Of a stretch of 64,000 bases of DNA, positions 36,701 through 45,651 are shown piece after piece. A program made the position numbers and the translations under genes. The DNA is taken from positions 1-64,000 of the forward strand of contig NZ_JAQSDN010000042.1 of the NCBI RefSeq assembly GCF_029945925.1, given 5' to 3'. Origin of the DNA: Polaromonas sp. (GTDB lineage Bacteria > Pseudomonadota > Gammaproteobacteria > Burkholderiales > Burkholderiaceae_C). The first letter of the stretch is position 1. The number at the start of each line of letters is the position of its first letter. The notes beneath the pieces are model-generated. The model worked only from the letters and a program-made list of their open reading frames with translations, was not told where the DNA came from and did no database searches.

Positions 36701-38254
36701 ATGACCACCATCATCCAACAAGCCGACCTCATCGAATCCGTTGCCGCCGCCCTGCAGTTCATCAGCTACTACCACCCGGCCGACTACATTGCCCACCTGG
36801 CGCGCGCCTACGAGCGTGAGCAGAGCCCGGCGGCCAAGGATGCGATTGCGCAGATCCTGACCAACAGCAAGATGAGCGCGACCGGGCATCGCCCGATCTG
36901 CCAGGACACCGGCATCGTCAACGTGTTCCTGAAAGTCGGCATGGACGTGCGCTGGGGCGGCTTCACCGGCAGCCTCGACGACGCCATCAATGAAGGTGTT
37001 CGGCGCGGCTACAACCACCCCGACAACACGCTGCGCGCATCGGTGGTGGCCGACCCGCAGTTCGACCGCAAGAACACGAAAGACAACACGCCGGCGGTGA
37101 TCTTCACCGAGATCGTTCCCGGCAACACGGTGCAAGTCACCGTGGCGGCCAAGGGCGGCGGCAGCGAAAACAAAAGCAAGCTGGCCATGCTCAACCCCGG
37201 CGACTCCATCGTCGACTGGGTGCTCAAGACCGTGCCGACCATGGGCGCCGGCTGGTGCCCGCCCGGCATGCTGGGCATAGGCATTGGCGGCACCGCCGAA
37301 AAAGCCGTGCTGATGGCCAAGGAAAGCCTGATGGACGACCTCGACATGTACGAGCTGCAGGCCAAGGCGGCCTCGGGTGCCGAACTCAGCAAGGTTGAGG
37401 CGCTGCGGCTGGAACTGTTCGAGAAGGTCAACGCACTGGGCATAGGCGCGCAGGGCCTGGGCGGCCTGACCACGGTGCTCGACGTCAAGATCCAGATGTA
37501 CCCGACCCACGCGGCCAGCAAGCCGGTCGCGATGATTCCCAACTGCGCCGCCACGCGCCACGCGCACTTCGTGATGGACGGCAGCGGCCCGGTGTATCTG
37601 GACCCGCCCAGCCTGGACCTGTGGCCCAACGTCAACTGGACGCCCGACTACGTGAAGAGCCAGAAGGTCAACCTCGACACGCTGACCCCCGCCGAGGTGG
37701 CCAGCTGGAAGCCCGGCCAGACCCTGCTGCTGTCCGGCAAGATGCTGACCGGCCGCGACGCCGCGCACAAGCGGATTGCCGACATGCTGGCCAGGGGCGA
37801 AAAGCTGCCGGTGGACTTCACCAACCGCGTGATTTATTACGTGGGCCCGGTGGACCCGGTCGCCGGCGAGGCGGTCGGCCCCGCCGGCCCGACCACGGCC
37901 ACCCGCATGGACGGTTTCACCGAAATGATGTTGTCGCAGACCGGCCTGATCTCCATGATCGGCAAGGCCGAACGCGGCCCGGTCGCGATCGAGGCCATCA
38001 AGAAACACAAAAGCGCCTACCTGATGGCCGTCGGCGGCGCCGCCTACCTCGTCAGCAAGGCCATCAAGAGCGCCACCGTCGTCGGTTTCGCAGACCTCGG
38101 CATGGAAGCGATTTACGAGTTCGACGTGGTCGACATGCCGGTGACCGTGGCGGTGGATTCCGGCGGCACCAGCGCCCACATCACCGGCCCGGCCGAGTGG
38201 CAGAAAAAGATTGCCACGGGCGAGTTCAAGGGCATCGCGGTCGCGGCCGCCTAG
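36701..38254 (+). CDS. fumA: Class I (iron-sulfur) fumarate hydratase
   Basis: This is the oxygen-sensitive 4Fe-4S fumarase. The 517-residue protein fuses the alpha and beta halves of class I fumarases, with cluster-ligand cysteine regions HRPICQDTG (about residue 66), GWCPPGMLG (about 187) and PNCAATRHAHF (about 286). The C-terminal beta domain includes GPTTATRMDGFTEMML. Many Burkholderiales carry both this enzyme and FumC. It is followed 2 bp later by murI, so the two are likely cotranscribed. Confidence 0.95.
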   Translation: MTTIIQQADLIESVAAALQFISYYHPADYIAHLARAYEREQSPAAKDAIAQILTNSKMSATGHRPICQDTGIVNVFLKVGMDVRWGGFTGSLDDAINEGVRRGYNHPDNTLRASVVADPQFDRKNTKDNTPAVIFTEIVPGNTVQVTVAAKGGGSENKSKLAMLNPGDSIVDWVLKTVPTMGAGWCPPGMLGIGIGGTAEKAVLMAKESLMDDLDMYELQAKAASGAELSKVEALRLELFEKVNALGIGAQGLGGLTTVLDVKIQMYPTHAASKPVAMIPNCAATRHAHFVMDGSGPVYLDPPSLDLWPNVNWTPDYVKSQKVNLDTLTPAEVASWKPGQTLLLSGKMLTGRDAAHKRIADMLARGEKLPVDFTNRVIYYVGPVDPVAGEAVGPAGPTTATRMDGFTEMMLSQTGLISMIGKAERGPVAIEAIKKHKSAYLMAVGGAAYLVSKAIKSATVVGFADLGMEAIYEFDVVDMPVTVAVDSGGTSAHITGPAEWQKKIATGEFKGIAVAAA

Positions 38255-38256
38255 TT

Positions 38257-39087
38257 GTGCGTGCAGGGTCTGTCGGAATTTTTGACAGCGGCATCGGCGG
38301 CCTCAGCGTCCTCAAGGCGCTGCGCGCCGAACTGCCGCATGCCAACTTCCTCTACATCGCCGATAGCGGCCACGCACCCTATGGCGAGCGGGACGAGGCC
38401 CATGTGATCGCCCGCTCGCGCGCCCTCACCACGCATCTGCTGGACCAGGGCGTGCAGGCGCTGGTGATCGCCTGCAACACGGCCACGGCGGCGGCCATCG
38501 ACCTGCTGCGCGCCGAGCATCCCCAGTTGCCCATCATTGGGGTGGAGCCGGCCCTCAAGCCCGCAGCTGCGCTCAGCAAGACCCGGCGCATCGGCGTCAT
38601 GGCCACACGCAGCACGTTGGGCAGCAGCCGCTTCCGGGCTTTGCTGGGCAGCCTGGCGACGCAGGCCGAGTTTGTGCTGCAGCCCTGCGACGGCTTGGCC
38701 GACGCGATCGAGCGCGGTGTGGCCAACGCGCAAAACTCTCAAACCGCTACTGAAATAATAGCTGCCTGCGCCCGCCACACAAGGGCCATGGGCCAATTTG
38801 GCTTGAAAGACGGGGAGATCGACACGCTGGTGCTGGGCTGCACGCATTACCCGTTTGCCAGTGCCGTGCTGGGTGAACTGGTCGGGCCCGATGTGCAACT
38901 GGTGGACACCGGCGAGGCGGTAGCCCGGCAAACCCGCCTGCGGCTGGCGGGCGCCGTCCCGCCAGGCGCGGCAGACAGCACGCCGGGGCGGATCAGCCTG
39001 TTCAGCACCGGGCAGGCGGCCCACCTGCAAGCCGCTGCGCAGCGCTGGCTGCAGCTTGACGGCCCCGTCGGAACGCTACACTTTTAA
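38257..39087 (+). CDS. murI: Glutamate racemase
   Basis: MurI makes D-glutamate for peptidoglycan. The 276-residue protein has the N-terminal VGIFDSGIGGLSVLKAL and the two catalytic cysteines in IACNTATA (about residue 76) and LGCTHYPF (about residue 196). The start is GTG at 38257, two bases after the fumA stop; no ATG precedes the conserved FDSGIGG, and no clear ribosome-binding site is seen, so coupling to fumA is likely. A dispersed palindrome copy is translated in frame at about residues 162-182 (TATEIIAACARHTRAMG), between the two catalytic motifs in a variable segment. Confidence 0.93.
   Translation: MRAGSVGIFDSGIGGLSVLKALRAELPHANFLYIADSGHAPYGERDEAHVIARSRALTTHLLDQGVQALVIACNTATAAAIDLLRAEHPQLPIIGVEPALKPAAALSKTRRIGVMATRSTLGSSRFRALLGSLATQAEFVLQPCDGLADAIERGVANAQNSQTATEIIAACARHTRAMGQFGLKDGEIDTLVLGCTHYPFASAVLGELVGPDVQLVDTGEAVARQTRLRLAGAVPPGAADSTPGRISLFSTGQAAHLQAAAQRWLQLDGPVGTLHF
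38743..38803. repeat. Short palindromic repeat inside murI, copy 9
   Basis: CCGCTACTGAAATAATAGC, then TGCCTGCGCCCGCCACACAAGG and GGGCCAATTTGGC, is one of the best preserved copies of the family. It is fully inside the murI reading frame. Confidence 0.75.
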
Positions 39088-39141
39088 GAGCAGTCCGCGC
39101 AGGCTTATCAAGGGCTGGAGGCATAAAACACTCGAAAACCT

Positions 39142-39325
39142 GTAACTACTCAGAACACTGCATGCAGCATGCCTTTCTTGCCCCCTCGCCCTGTGGGAGA
39201 GGGTTGGGGTGAGGGCCAGCAAGCCCCAACTTGCGATAGCTCTCTGCACAGACCGCCAGCCCTCACCCCCGCCCTCTCCCAGGGGGAGAGGGAGTCAAAC
39301 CAGCCCAGACGACCTGAGTAGTTAC
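39142..39325. mobile_element. MITE-like element (184 bp) with terminal inverted repeats and flanking direct repeats
   Basis: Perfect 12-bp terminal inverted repeats GTAACTACTCAG (39142-39153) and CTGAGTAGTTAC (39314-39325) bound the element. It is flanked on both sides by the direct repeat GAAAACCT (39134-39141 and 39326-39333), as expected for a target-site duplication. Inside are two copies of a CCCTC-GGGAGAGGG palindrome in opposite orientation (39183-39215 and 39260-39292), so the whole element can fold on itself. It encodes no protein. No related transposase is in the window. Confidence 0.75.
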
Positions 39326-39382
39326 GAAAACCTGACCTTCGCCCAGCGCCGCCCGCAGTGGCAGCGCGGCCTATGCCGGTCT

Positions 39383-39422
39383 ATTGAGCGTTTCAAAACT
39401 CTGGACAGTCGGAACGCTCAAT
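39383..39422. repeat. Perfect 10-bp inverted repeat with 20-base spacer
   Basis: ATTGAGCGTT (39383-39392) and AACGCTCAAT (39413-39422) are exact reverse complements. The repeat directly abuts the solo GAGAGGG-type palindrome. It may be the end of a second, decayed element or a simple hairpin. Confidence 0.55.
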
Positions 39423-39458
39423 CCCTCACCCCGACCCTCTCCCGGAGGGCGAGGGTGA
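39423..39458. repeat. Solo REP-like palindrome
   Basis: CCCTCACCCCGACCCTCTCC followed by CGGAGGGCGAGGGTGAG is a third copy of the palindrome found twice inside the MITE-like element. Here it lacks the terminal inverted repeats. Very similar GC-rich palindromes are widespread in proteobacterial intergenic DNA. Confidence 0.65.
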
Positions 39459-39506
39459 GAGCAGTCCAGGTCACTGTCGTATCCTTGGAAAAAATCAATA
39501 GGACGG

Positions 39507-40988
39507 TCAGGGCGTGGTGGTGCCCGCTGCTGCCGCAGCCGCCACCGGCTCTTTCCAGCCCCCACCGAGCGTCTTGTACAGCGTGACCTGGTTCTGCAAC
39601 TGCAGCAGCCGCGTCTGCACCACCGCTTGCCTGGCCGCAAACAGGGAGCGCTGTGCGTCCAGCAGGTCGAGCTGGCTGGTTATGCCGTTCTGGTAACGCA
39701 GGTCCGAGAGCTTGAAGCGGGTGGTTTCGGCGCTGGCCTGGGCCTGCTGCGCGCGCAGCTGCTCACCCAGCGTGGCACGGCCGGCCAGCGCGTCGGCCAC
39801 TTCGCGGAACGCGGTCTGAATCGCCTTTTCGTACTGCGCCACCGCAATGTCGCGCCCGACATTGGCCGAGTCCAGCCCGGCGCGGTTGCGACCGGCGTCG
39901 AACAGCGGCAGAAACAGCTGCGGCGCCAGGGTCCAGCCGTAGGTGCCGCTTTCGAACAGCCCCGACAGGTGGTTGCTGACACTGCCAGCCGAAGCCGTCA
40001 GCGAAATGCGCGGGAAAAACGCGGCACGCGCCGCGCCGATGTTGGCATTCGCGGCCAGCAGTTGTTGCTCGGCCTGGCGAATGTCGGGGCGTTTGGTCAG
40101 CAGGTCCGAAGGCAGGCCCGCGGGCACGTCCACCATCAGCGGCGCATCGGCCAGCGCCTGGCCGGCCGGCAGCGCCGCCGCCAGCTCGCCGGTCAGCGGC
40201 TGGCCCAGCAGCAGCGTCAGCAGGTTTTCATTGAGCGCGCGCTGGCGTTGCAGCTGCGCCAGGCTGATGCGGGCCGCCTCGGTCAGCGACTCGGCCTGGC
40301 GCAGGTCCAGCTCGGACGTGGCACCATTGTCAAAACGCAGCTGGCTGAGCTTGAAGGAGTCCTCGCGCGTGGCCAGTGTCTGCTGCGTGATCGTCAGCAG
40401 CTCCTCGGCGGCCAACAGGCTCAGCCAGGTGTTGGCCACCGTCGCGATCAGGCTGATCTGGGTGGTCTTGCGGCCCTCCTCGGTCGCCAGGTACTGCGCC
40501 AGCGCGGCGTCCTTGAGGCTGGCGACGCGGCCGAAGAAATCAATCTCGTACGAGGTCATGGCCAGGCCGGCGGTGTAGACGCTGGAGATGCTGCCATTGC
40601 CGCTGGCATTGGGCTGCCGCGAGCCGGTGGCCGCCGCTCCCACGGTCGGGAACTGGTCGGCGCGCCGGATCTGGAACTGCGCCCGCGCCTGCTCGATGTT
40701 GAGCACCGCGATGCGCAGGTCACGGTTGTTGCGCAGCGCCGCCTCGATCAGCAGCCGCAGCTTGGGATCGCTGAAAAAACTCTGCCACTCGATGTCGGCC
40801 GCCGCGGTGGTCTGCACGGCGGTCGAGGCCGTGGTCGGGGCGACGGCGAGCGAACGTGCGAGACGCAGACCCGGCCAGTCGGTCGCGACCGGGGCCTCGG
40901 GGCGTTCATATTTTGGCGCCATCGAGCAGCCCGCCGCCAGCGCGACTGCGCTCAGCATCAGCACCTGCGTCAGCCGGGTCTTAGTCAT
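39507..40988 (-). CDS. RND efflux outer-membrane factor (OprM/NodT-type lipoprotein)
   Basis: The 493-residue protein is a TolC-like channel subunit. It has a lipoprotein signal with lipobox LAAGCS near residue 19, then two OEP repeats rich in long helices (NRDLRIAVLNIEQARAQFQ, KRPDIRQAEQQLLAANANIG, NGITSQLDLLDAQRSLF). The ATG at 40988 (MTKTRLTQVLML) overlaps the end of the pump gene by 8 bp; a start seven codons upstream is possible. It is the third gene of the efflux operon and completes the tripartite pump across the outer membrane. Confidence 0.95.
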   Translation of the reverse strand: MTKTRLTQVLMLSAVALAAGCSMAPKYERPEAPVATDWPGLRLARSLAVAPTTASTAVQTTAAADIEWQSFFSDPKLRLLIEAALRNNRDLRIAVLNIEQARAQFQIRRADQFPTVGAAATGSRQPNASGNGSISSVYTAGLAMTSYEIDFFGRVASLKDAALAQYLATEEGRKTTQISLIATVANTWLSLLAAEELLTITQQTLATREDSFKLSQLRFDNGATSELDLRQAESLTEAARISLAQLQRQRALNENLLTLLLGQPLTGELAAALPAGQALADAPLMVDVPAGLPSDLLTKRPDIRQAEQQLLAANANIGAARAAFFPRISLTASAGSVSNHLSGLFESGTYGWTLAPQLFLPLFDAGRNRAGLDSANVGRDIAVAQYEKAIQTAFREVADALAGRATLGEQLRAQQAQASAETTRFKLSDLRYQNGITSQLDLLDAQRSLFAARQAVVQTRLLQLQNQVTLYKTLGGGWKEPVAAAAAAGTTTP

Positions 40989-43900
40989 GGGCTTTGCCTT
41001 CATTTCCATCTCCGTCAAAACCAGCCGCCTTGGCGTGGTCGGAATACATTTTTCGCTGCCGCTCGCTGCTTTTGAACAGGCTGCGCACCACGACAAAAAA
41101 GACCGGTACAAAAATCACGGCCAGTGCGGTCCCGGTGATCATGCCGCCGATCACACCAGTGCCGATGGCGCGCTGGCTGGCCGAGCCGGCGCCGGTGGCC
41201 AGCGCCAGCGGCAACACACCCATCATGAAGGCCAGCGAGGTCATCACGATGGGCCGGAACCGCAAGTGGGCGGCGGCCAGCGCCGATTCGATGGCGCTCT
41301 TGCCCTGCGCCTCCAGGTCTTTCGCAAACTCGATGATCAGGATCGCGTTCTTCGCCGACAGGCCGATGATGGTGATCAGGCCGACCTGGAAATACACGTC
41401 GTTCGAGTAGGCGCGCAGCAGCGTGGCCAGCAGCACGCCGAGCACGCCCAGCGGCACCACCATGATCACGGCCAGCGGAATGGTCCAGCTTTCATAAAGT
41501 GCGGCCAGGCACAGGAACACCGCGAGGATGGCAAAGCCGTAGAGAATCAGCGCCCGCGAGCCGGCGAGTTTTTCCTCGCGCGACTGGCCGGTCCACTCGA
41601 AACCAAAGCCGGCGGGCAGCTGGCCGGCCAGCTTTTCCATCTCGGCCATGGCCGCGCCCGAGCTGTAGCCCGGCGCGGCGGCACCCGAAATACGCATCGC
41701 CGGATAACCGTTGTAGCGAATCGTCTGCTGCGCACCGGTCACCCAGCGCGTGCTCGCAAAGGCCGACAGCGGCACCGGCCGGCCCTGGCTGTTGCTCGCA
41801 TTGAGCCGCAACAGATCGTCCGGCTGCATGCGCGCCGGCGCATCGGCCTGCACCACCACGCGCTGCAGGCGGCCCTGGTTGGGGAAGTCGTTCACATAGC
41901 TGGAGCCCAGCGCCGTGGACAGCGTGCTGTTGATCGCGTCGAAGGACACGCCCAGCGCATTGGCCTTGTCGCGGTCAATGTCGATCTGCAATTGCGGACC
42001 GTCTTCCAGGCCGTCCGGGCGCACCTGCGCCAGCACCGGGCTCTTGCCGGCCATGCCCAGCATCTGGTTGCGTGCGTTGACCAGCGCCTCGTGCCCGGCC
42101 CCTGCCCGGTCCTGCAGGCGGAAGGTGAAGCCGCTGGCTGTTCCCAGCTCGGGAATGGGCGGCGGGCTCAGCGGAAAGATGAACGCATCGCGGATGCCGG
42201 ACAAGGCGCCGAAGGCCCGGCCCGCCAGCGCCTCGGCCGACTGGCCGGGACCTGCGCGCTCGGACCAGTCCTTGAGCGTGACAAACGCCAGCGCCGCATT
42301 CTGGCCCTGGCCCGAAAAGCTGAAGCCCAGCACACCGACCATGCTTTGCACTTCGGGCTGCTTGAGGATGTAGGCCTCGACCTGCTGCATGACAGCCAGC
42401 GTCCGGTCCTGGGTCGCACCGGGCGGCAGCTGAACGTTGACCAGCATGGTGCCCTGGTCTTCGCCGGGCAGGAAAGACGTTGGCAGCCGGGTGTAGACCA
42501 CCGCCACCGCGGCGATGATGGCCACGTAGATGATCAGGTAACGCGCAGCCCGCTTGAGCACACGGGCGACCATGCTTTCATACCCCTTGGCGGTGCGTGA
42601 AAAGCTGCGGTTGAACCAGCCGAAAAAGCCGCGCTTTTCGTGGTGGTGGCCCGCTTCCACAGGCTTGAGCAAGGTCGCGCACAGGGCCGGGGTGAGGGAC
42701 AGCGCCATGAAGGCAGAAAAACCGATTGACGCCACCATCACCGCCGAGAACTGGCGATAGATGTTGCCGGTCGAGCCGGCAAAAAAGGCGAGAGGCACAA
42801 ACACCGAAATCAGCACCACGGTCACGCCGATGATGGCGCCCGAGATCTGCCGCATCGCCTTGCGCGTGGCTTCCAGCGGGGACAGCCCCTCCTCGCTCAT
42901 GATGCGCTCGACGTTCTCGACCACCACGATCGCGTCATCCACCACGATGCCGATCACCAGCACCATGCCGAACATGGTCAGCACGTTGATCGAAAAACCC
43001 AGGGCCAGCAGCGTCCCGAATGTTCCCAGCAGCGAAATCGGCACGACGATGGTCGGAATCACGGTGTAGCGCCAGTTCTGCAGGAACAGGAACATCACGA
43101 GAAACACCAGCGCCACGGCTTCAAGCAGCGTCACGGCGACCTGCGAGATCGAGATCTGCACAAACCGCGAGCTGTCGTAGGGAATGGTCCAGCTCACGCC
43201 CTGCGGGAAATACCGCTCCAGCTCGGCCATCTTCTCGCGCACGGCTTTAGCGGACGCCAGGGCGTTGCCGCTGGGCGACAGCTGCAGGCCGATACCGACC
43301 GCCGGCTTGCCATTGAGCCGCGCCGAGGTCGCATAGGCCTGGCCGCCGAGCTCGATGCGCGCCACGTCCTTGAGGCGCACGGCCGAACCGTCGGTGTTGG
43401 CGCGCAGGATGATGTTGCCGAACTGCCCGACATCGGACAGCTGGCCGTTGACCACCACGGTGGCGGCGATGCCCTGGCCCGCCACGTTGGGCAGGTCACC
43501 GATCGTGCCCGACGACACCTGCGCGTTCTGCGCGCGGATGGCGGCGGTGACCTCGGCGGATGACAGGTTGAAGCCCGAGAGCCTGGCCGGATCGATCCAG
43601 ATGCGCATGGCGCGTTCGGAGCCGAACAGCTGGGCCTGGCCGATGCCGGGCAGGCGCTGCAATTCCGGCACGACGTTGCGTGACGCGTAGTCGCCCAGCG
43701 CGATCGGATCGAAGGCCGGGTTGGTCGACGAGAGCATGGTGAACATCAGGAAGTTCGAGCGCGACTTGTCGACACGCACGCCCTGCTGCGTCACGGCCTG
43801 CGGCAGGCGCGGTGTGGCGCGCGACAGGCGGTTCTGCACGTCCACCTGGGCCAGGTCGGCATTGGTGCCGGGCTGGAAACTGATGGTGATGCTGCCGGTG

Positions 43901-44157
43901 CCGTTGGCCTGCGCCACCGACTCCATGTAGATCAGGCCGGGCGAGCCGTTCATCTCGCGCTCGATCACCGACAGCACGCTGTCCTCCAGCGTCTGGGCCG
44001 AGGCGCCGGGGTAGGAGGCATTGATGACAATCGACGGCGGCGCCACCGGCGGGTACTGGGAGATCGGCAGCTGCGTGATGGCCACGCTGCCCATCACGAT
44101 GATGAAAAGCGCGATCACCCAGGCAAAGATAGGCCGATCAATAAAAAACTTGGCCAT
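40981..44157 (-). CDS. RND multidrug efflux pump, inner-membrane permease (AcrB/MexB type, HAE1)
   Basis: The 1058-residue proton-driven pump has 12 membrane helices and two large periplasmic loops. Typical segments are the N-terminal MAKFFIDRPIFAWVIALFI, the proton-relay GIVVDDAIVVVENVERIM at about residue 400, and the C-terminal RFRPIVMTSLAFMMGVLPLA. It closely resembles the AcrB/MexB/TtgB group, which exports hydrophobic drugs and solvents; substrate range cannot be deduced. It begins 12 bp after the membrane-fusion gene. Confidence 0.96.
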   Translation of the reverse strand: MAKFFIDRPIFAWVIALFIIVMGSVAITQLPISQYPPVAPPSIVINASYPGASAQTLEDSVLSVIEREMNGSPGLIYMESVAQANGTGSITISFQPGTNADLAQVDVQNRLSRATPRLPQAVTQQGVRVDKSRSNFLMFTMLSSTNPAFDPIALGDYASRNVVPELQRLPGIGQAQLFGSERAMRIWIDPARLSGFNLSSAEVTAAIRAQNAQVSSGTIGDLPNVAGQGIAATVVVNGQLSDVGQFGNIILRANTDGSAVRLKDVARIELGGQAYATSARLNGKPAVGIGLQLSPSGNALASAKAVREKMAELERYFPQGVSWTIPYDSSRFVQISISQVAVTLLEAVALVFLVMFLFLQNWRYTVIPTIVVPISLLGTFGTLLALGFSINVLTMFGMVLVIGIVVDDAIVVVENVERIMSEEGLSPLEATRKAMRQISGAIIGVTVVLISVFVPLAFFAGSTGNIYRQFSAVMVASIGFSAFMALSLTPALCATLLKPVEAGHHHEKRGFFGWFNRSFSRTAKGYESMVARVLKRAARYLIIYVAIIAAVAVVYTRLPTSFLPGEDQGTMLVNVQLPPGATQDRTLAVMQQVEAYILKQPEVQSMVGVLGFSFSGQGQNAALAFVTLKDWSERAGPGQSAEALAGRAFGALSGIRDAFIFPLSPPPIPELGTASGFTFRLQDRAGAGHEALVNARNQMLGMAGKSPVLAQVRPDGLEDGPQLQIDIDRDKANALGVSFDAINSTLSTALGSSYVNDFPNQGRLQRVVVQADAPARMQPDDLLRLNASNSQGRPVPLSAFASTRWVTGAQQTIRYNGYPAMRISGAAAPGYSSGAAMAEMEKLAGQLPAGFGFEWTGQSREEKLAGSRALILYGFAILAVFLCLAALYESWTIPLAVIMVVPLGVLGVLLATLLRAYSNDVYFQVGLITIIGLSAKNAILIIEFAKDLEAQGKSAIESALAAAHLRFRPIVMTSLAFMMGVLPLALATGAGSASQRAIGTGVIGGMITGTALAVIFVPVFFVVVRSLFKSSERQRKMYSDHAKAAGFDGDGNEGKAHD

Positions 44158-44169
44158 GCAGTGCGCTCC

Positions 44170-45465
44170 TTATTTGGCGGCTGCGGAGGCAGCAGGCGCG
44201 GCGGACGCTGCAACTGGTGCACTTGGTGCCGCCGGCGCGGAGGCAGTTGCGGCGGCCGGCGCTGAAGCCGCACCAGCGGGCGCTGCGCCTGCGGGCTGCC
44301 AGGGCACGGGCTTGACGCTGGCGCCGGGGCGCAGTTTCTGGAAACCGTCGACCATGACCTGCTCGCCGGTTTTCAGCCCCTCGAGGATCACCCACTGGTT
44401 GCCTTTGGCGGAACCGATTTTCACCGGTCGCGGCGAGACCTTGCCTTCGGCATCGACCACCATGACCGTGTCGCCCTGTCCCGAACGCGTGACGGCCTGC
44501 TGCGGCAGGGTCATGGCGTTGGTGGCCTGCGCCTGCTCCAGGCGCACCCGCACGAACAGGCCGGGCAGCAACTGGCCGCTCGGGTTGGGCACCTCGGCGC
44601 GCAGGGTGATCTGACCGGTGGTGGCGTCGACCGTCAGGTCCGAAAACAGCAAGCGGCCGGGACGTGCATACTCCGTGCCGTCCTCGAGCACGATGCGCAC
44701 GCTGGCCGCATCACCGCCGCTGGCGCGCTTGAACTGGCCGCTGTCCATGGCAGCGCGCAGCTTCATCACATCCGAGGCCGACTGCGTGAAGTTGACGTAC
44801 ATGGGGTGGATCTGCTGGATCACCGCGAGCTGGGTTGCGTCGCCCTGCCCGACCAGCGCACCTTCCGTCACCAGGGCGCGACCGATGCGGCCCGAGATCG
44901 GGGCGGTCACCGAGGCATAACCGAGGTTGATGCTGGCGGTCTGCACATTGGCCTTGCCCACGGCCACGTCAGCTTCGGCCTGCTTTTCCGCCGCCACTGC
45001 GTTCGCGAACTCCTGCTTGCTGATGGCGTTGGCCTCCACCAGCGGCTTGTAGCGCTGCGCCAGTGCCGTGGCCTGCGCCAGATTGGCTTCGGCACGGGCC
45101 TGACCGGCTTTGGCGCTGGCCACCGCGGCGGCGTAGGGCGCGGCATCTATGCTGAACAGCGGCTGCCCGGCTTTCACGTCACTGCCTTCACGAAACAGCC
45201 GTTTTTGCAAAATGCCGGCGGCGCGCGCCCGCACCTGCGCCACGCGGGAGGCCTCGAGCCGGCCGGGCAGCTCGGTCACCAGCCCCACATCGCCCTGGGT
45301 CACGGTCACCACCCCCACCTGCGCAGGCGGAGGAGCGGCGGGTGCCTGGCTGGCGCCCTTGCCGCAGCCGGCGAGAAGCAGGGACAACATCGCAAGGGCC
45401 ACCAGCCGCTGATGATGGCTGGAGGGGAGCGCCGCAAAGGGCGGCTTGACGCGGGACATGGGCAT
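44170..45465 (-). CDS. RND efflux membrane-fusion protein (AcrA/MexA type lipoprotein)
   Basis: The 431-residue adaptor has a lipoprotein signal (LSLLLAGCGKG, Cys at about residue 34), a lipoyl/barrel-sandwich domain split by a coiled-coil hairpin (AGQARAEANLAQATALAQR), and the beta-barrel with YVNFTQSASDVMKL. The last 50 residues are an unusual low-complexity Ala/Pro/Ser tail (SAPAAATASAPAAPSAP). AGGA lies five bases before the ATG at 45465. It is the first gene of the operon and is divergent from the TetR-type regulator. Confidence 0.95.
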   Translation of the reverse strand: MPMSRVKPPFAALPSSHHQRLVALAMLSLLLAGCGKGASQAPAAPPPAQVGVVTVTQGDVGLVTELPGRLEASRVAQVRARAAGILQKRLFREGSDVKAGQPLFSIDAAPYAAAVASAKAGQARAEANLAQATALAQRYKPLVEANAISKQEFANAVAAEKQAEADVAVGKANVQTASINLGYASVTAPISGRIGRALVTEGALVGQGDATQLAVIQQIHPMYVNFTQSASDVMKLRAAMDSGQFKRASGGDAASVRIVLEDGTEYARPGRLLFSDLTVDATTGQITLRAEVPNPSGQLLPGLFVRVRLEQAQATNAMTLPQQAVTRSGQGDTVMVVDAEGKVSPRPVKIGSAKGNQWVILEGLKTGEQVMVDGFQKLRPGASVKPVPWQPAGAAPAGAASAPAAATASAPAAPSAPVAASAAPAASAAAK

Positions 45466-45596
45466 GCTGATCCTCGAATTTTCTGGAGTAAAGCGCAAAA
45501 CGTGGGTCCTCGATGGCAACCTTGATGGCAATGGTCACGCGGCCCCATCGGACGAAAGGCAAAAGAGTAAGGGTTTTTGCGAGTGTTATAGTTTAC

Positions 45597-45614
45597 ATAC
45601 ATTTGTGAATGTAT
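45597..45614. promoter_or_regulatory. AcrR/TtgR-type operator in the efflux divergent promoter
   Basis: ATACATT-TGTG-AATGTAT is a perfect 7-bp dyad in an AT-rich patch, 38 bp upstream of the regulator's ATG and 132 bp upstream of the membrane-fusion gene. It closely resembles known operators of TetR-family efflux repressors, so both divergent promoters are probably controlled from it. Confidence 0.65.
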
Positions 45615-45651
45615 AAATCCACCCTCTTAAAAATCTGTTTTCTGGAGAAGC

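Larger units (their letters stand above)
39088..39506. other. Convergent intergenic block between murI and the efflux operon
   Basis: These 419 bp contain no gene. They hold the MITE-like element (39142-39325), a separate inverted repeat (39383-39422) and one further solo copy of the CCCTCACC/GAGAGGG palindrome (39423-39458). No classical U-tract terminator is evident for either neighbour; the palindromes may serve that role. Confidence 0.8.

Noticed and set aside
39183-39458. CRISPR array suggested by spaced palindromic repeats
   Set aside because: Copies differ in orientation and spacing, there are only three, spacers are unequal and no cas gene is present. A MITE/REP explanation fits better.
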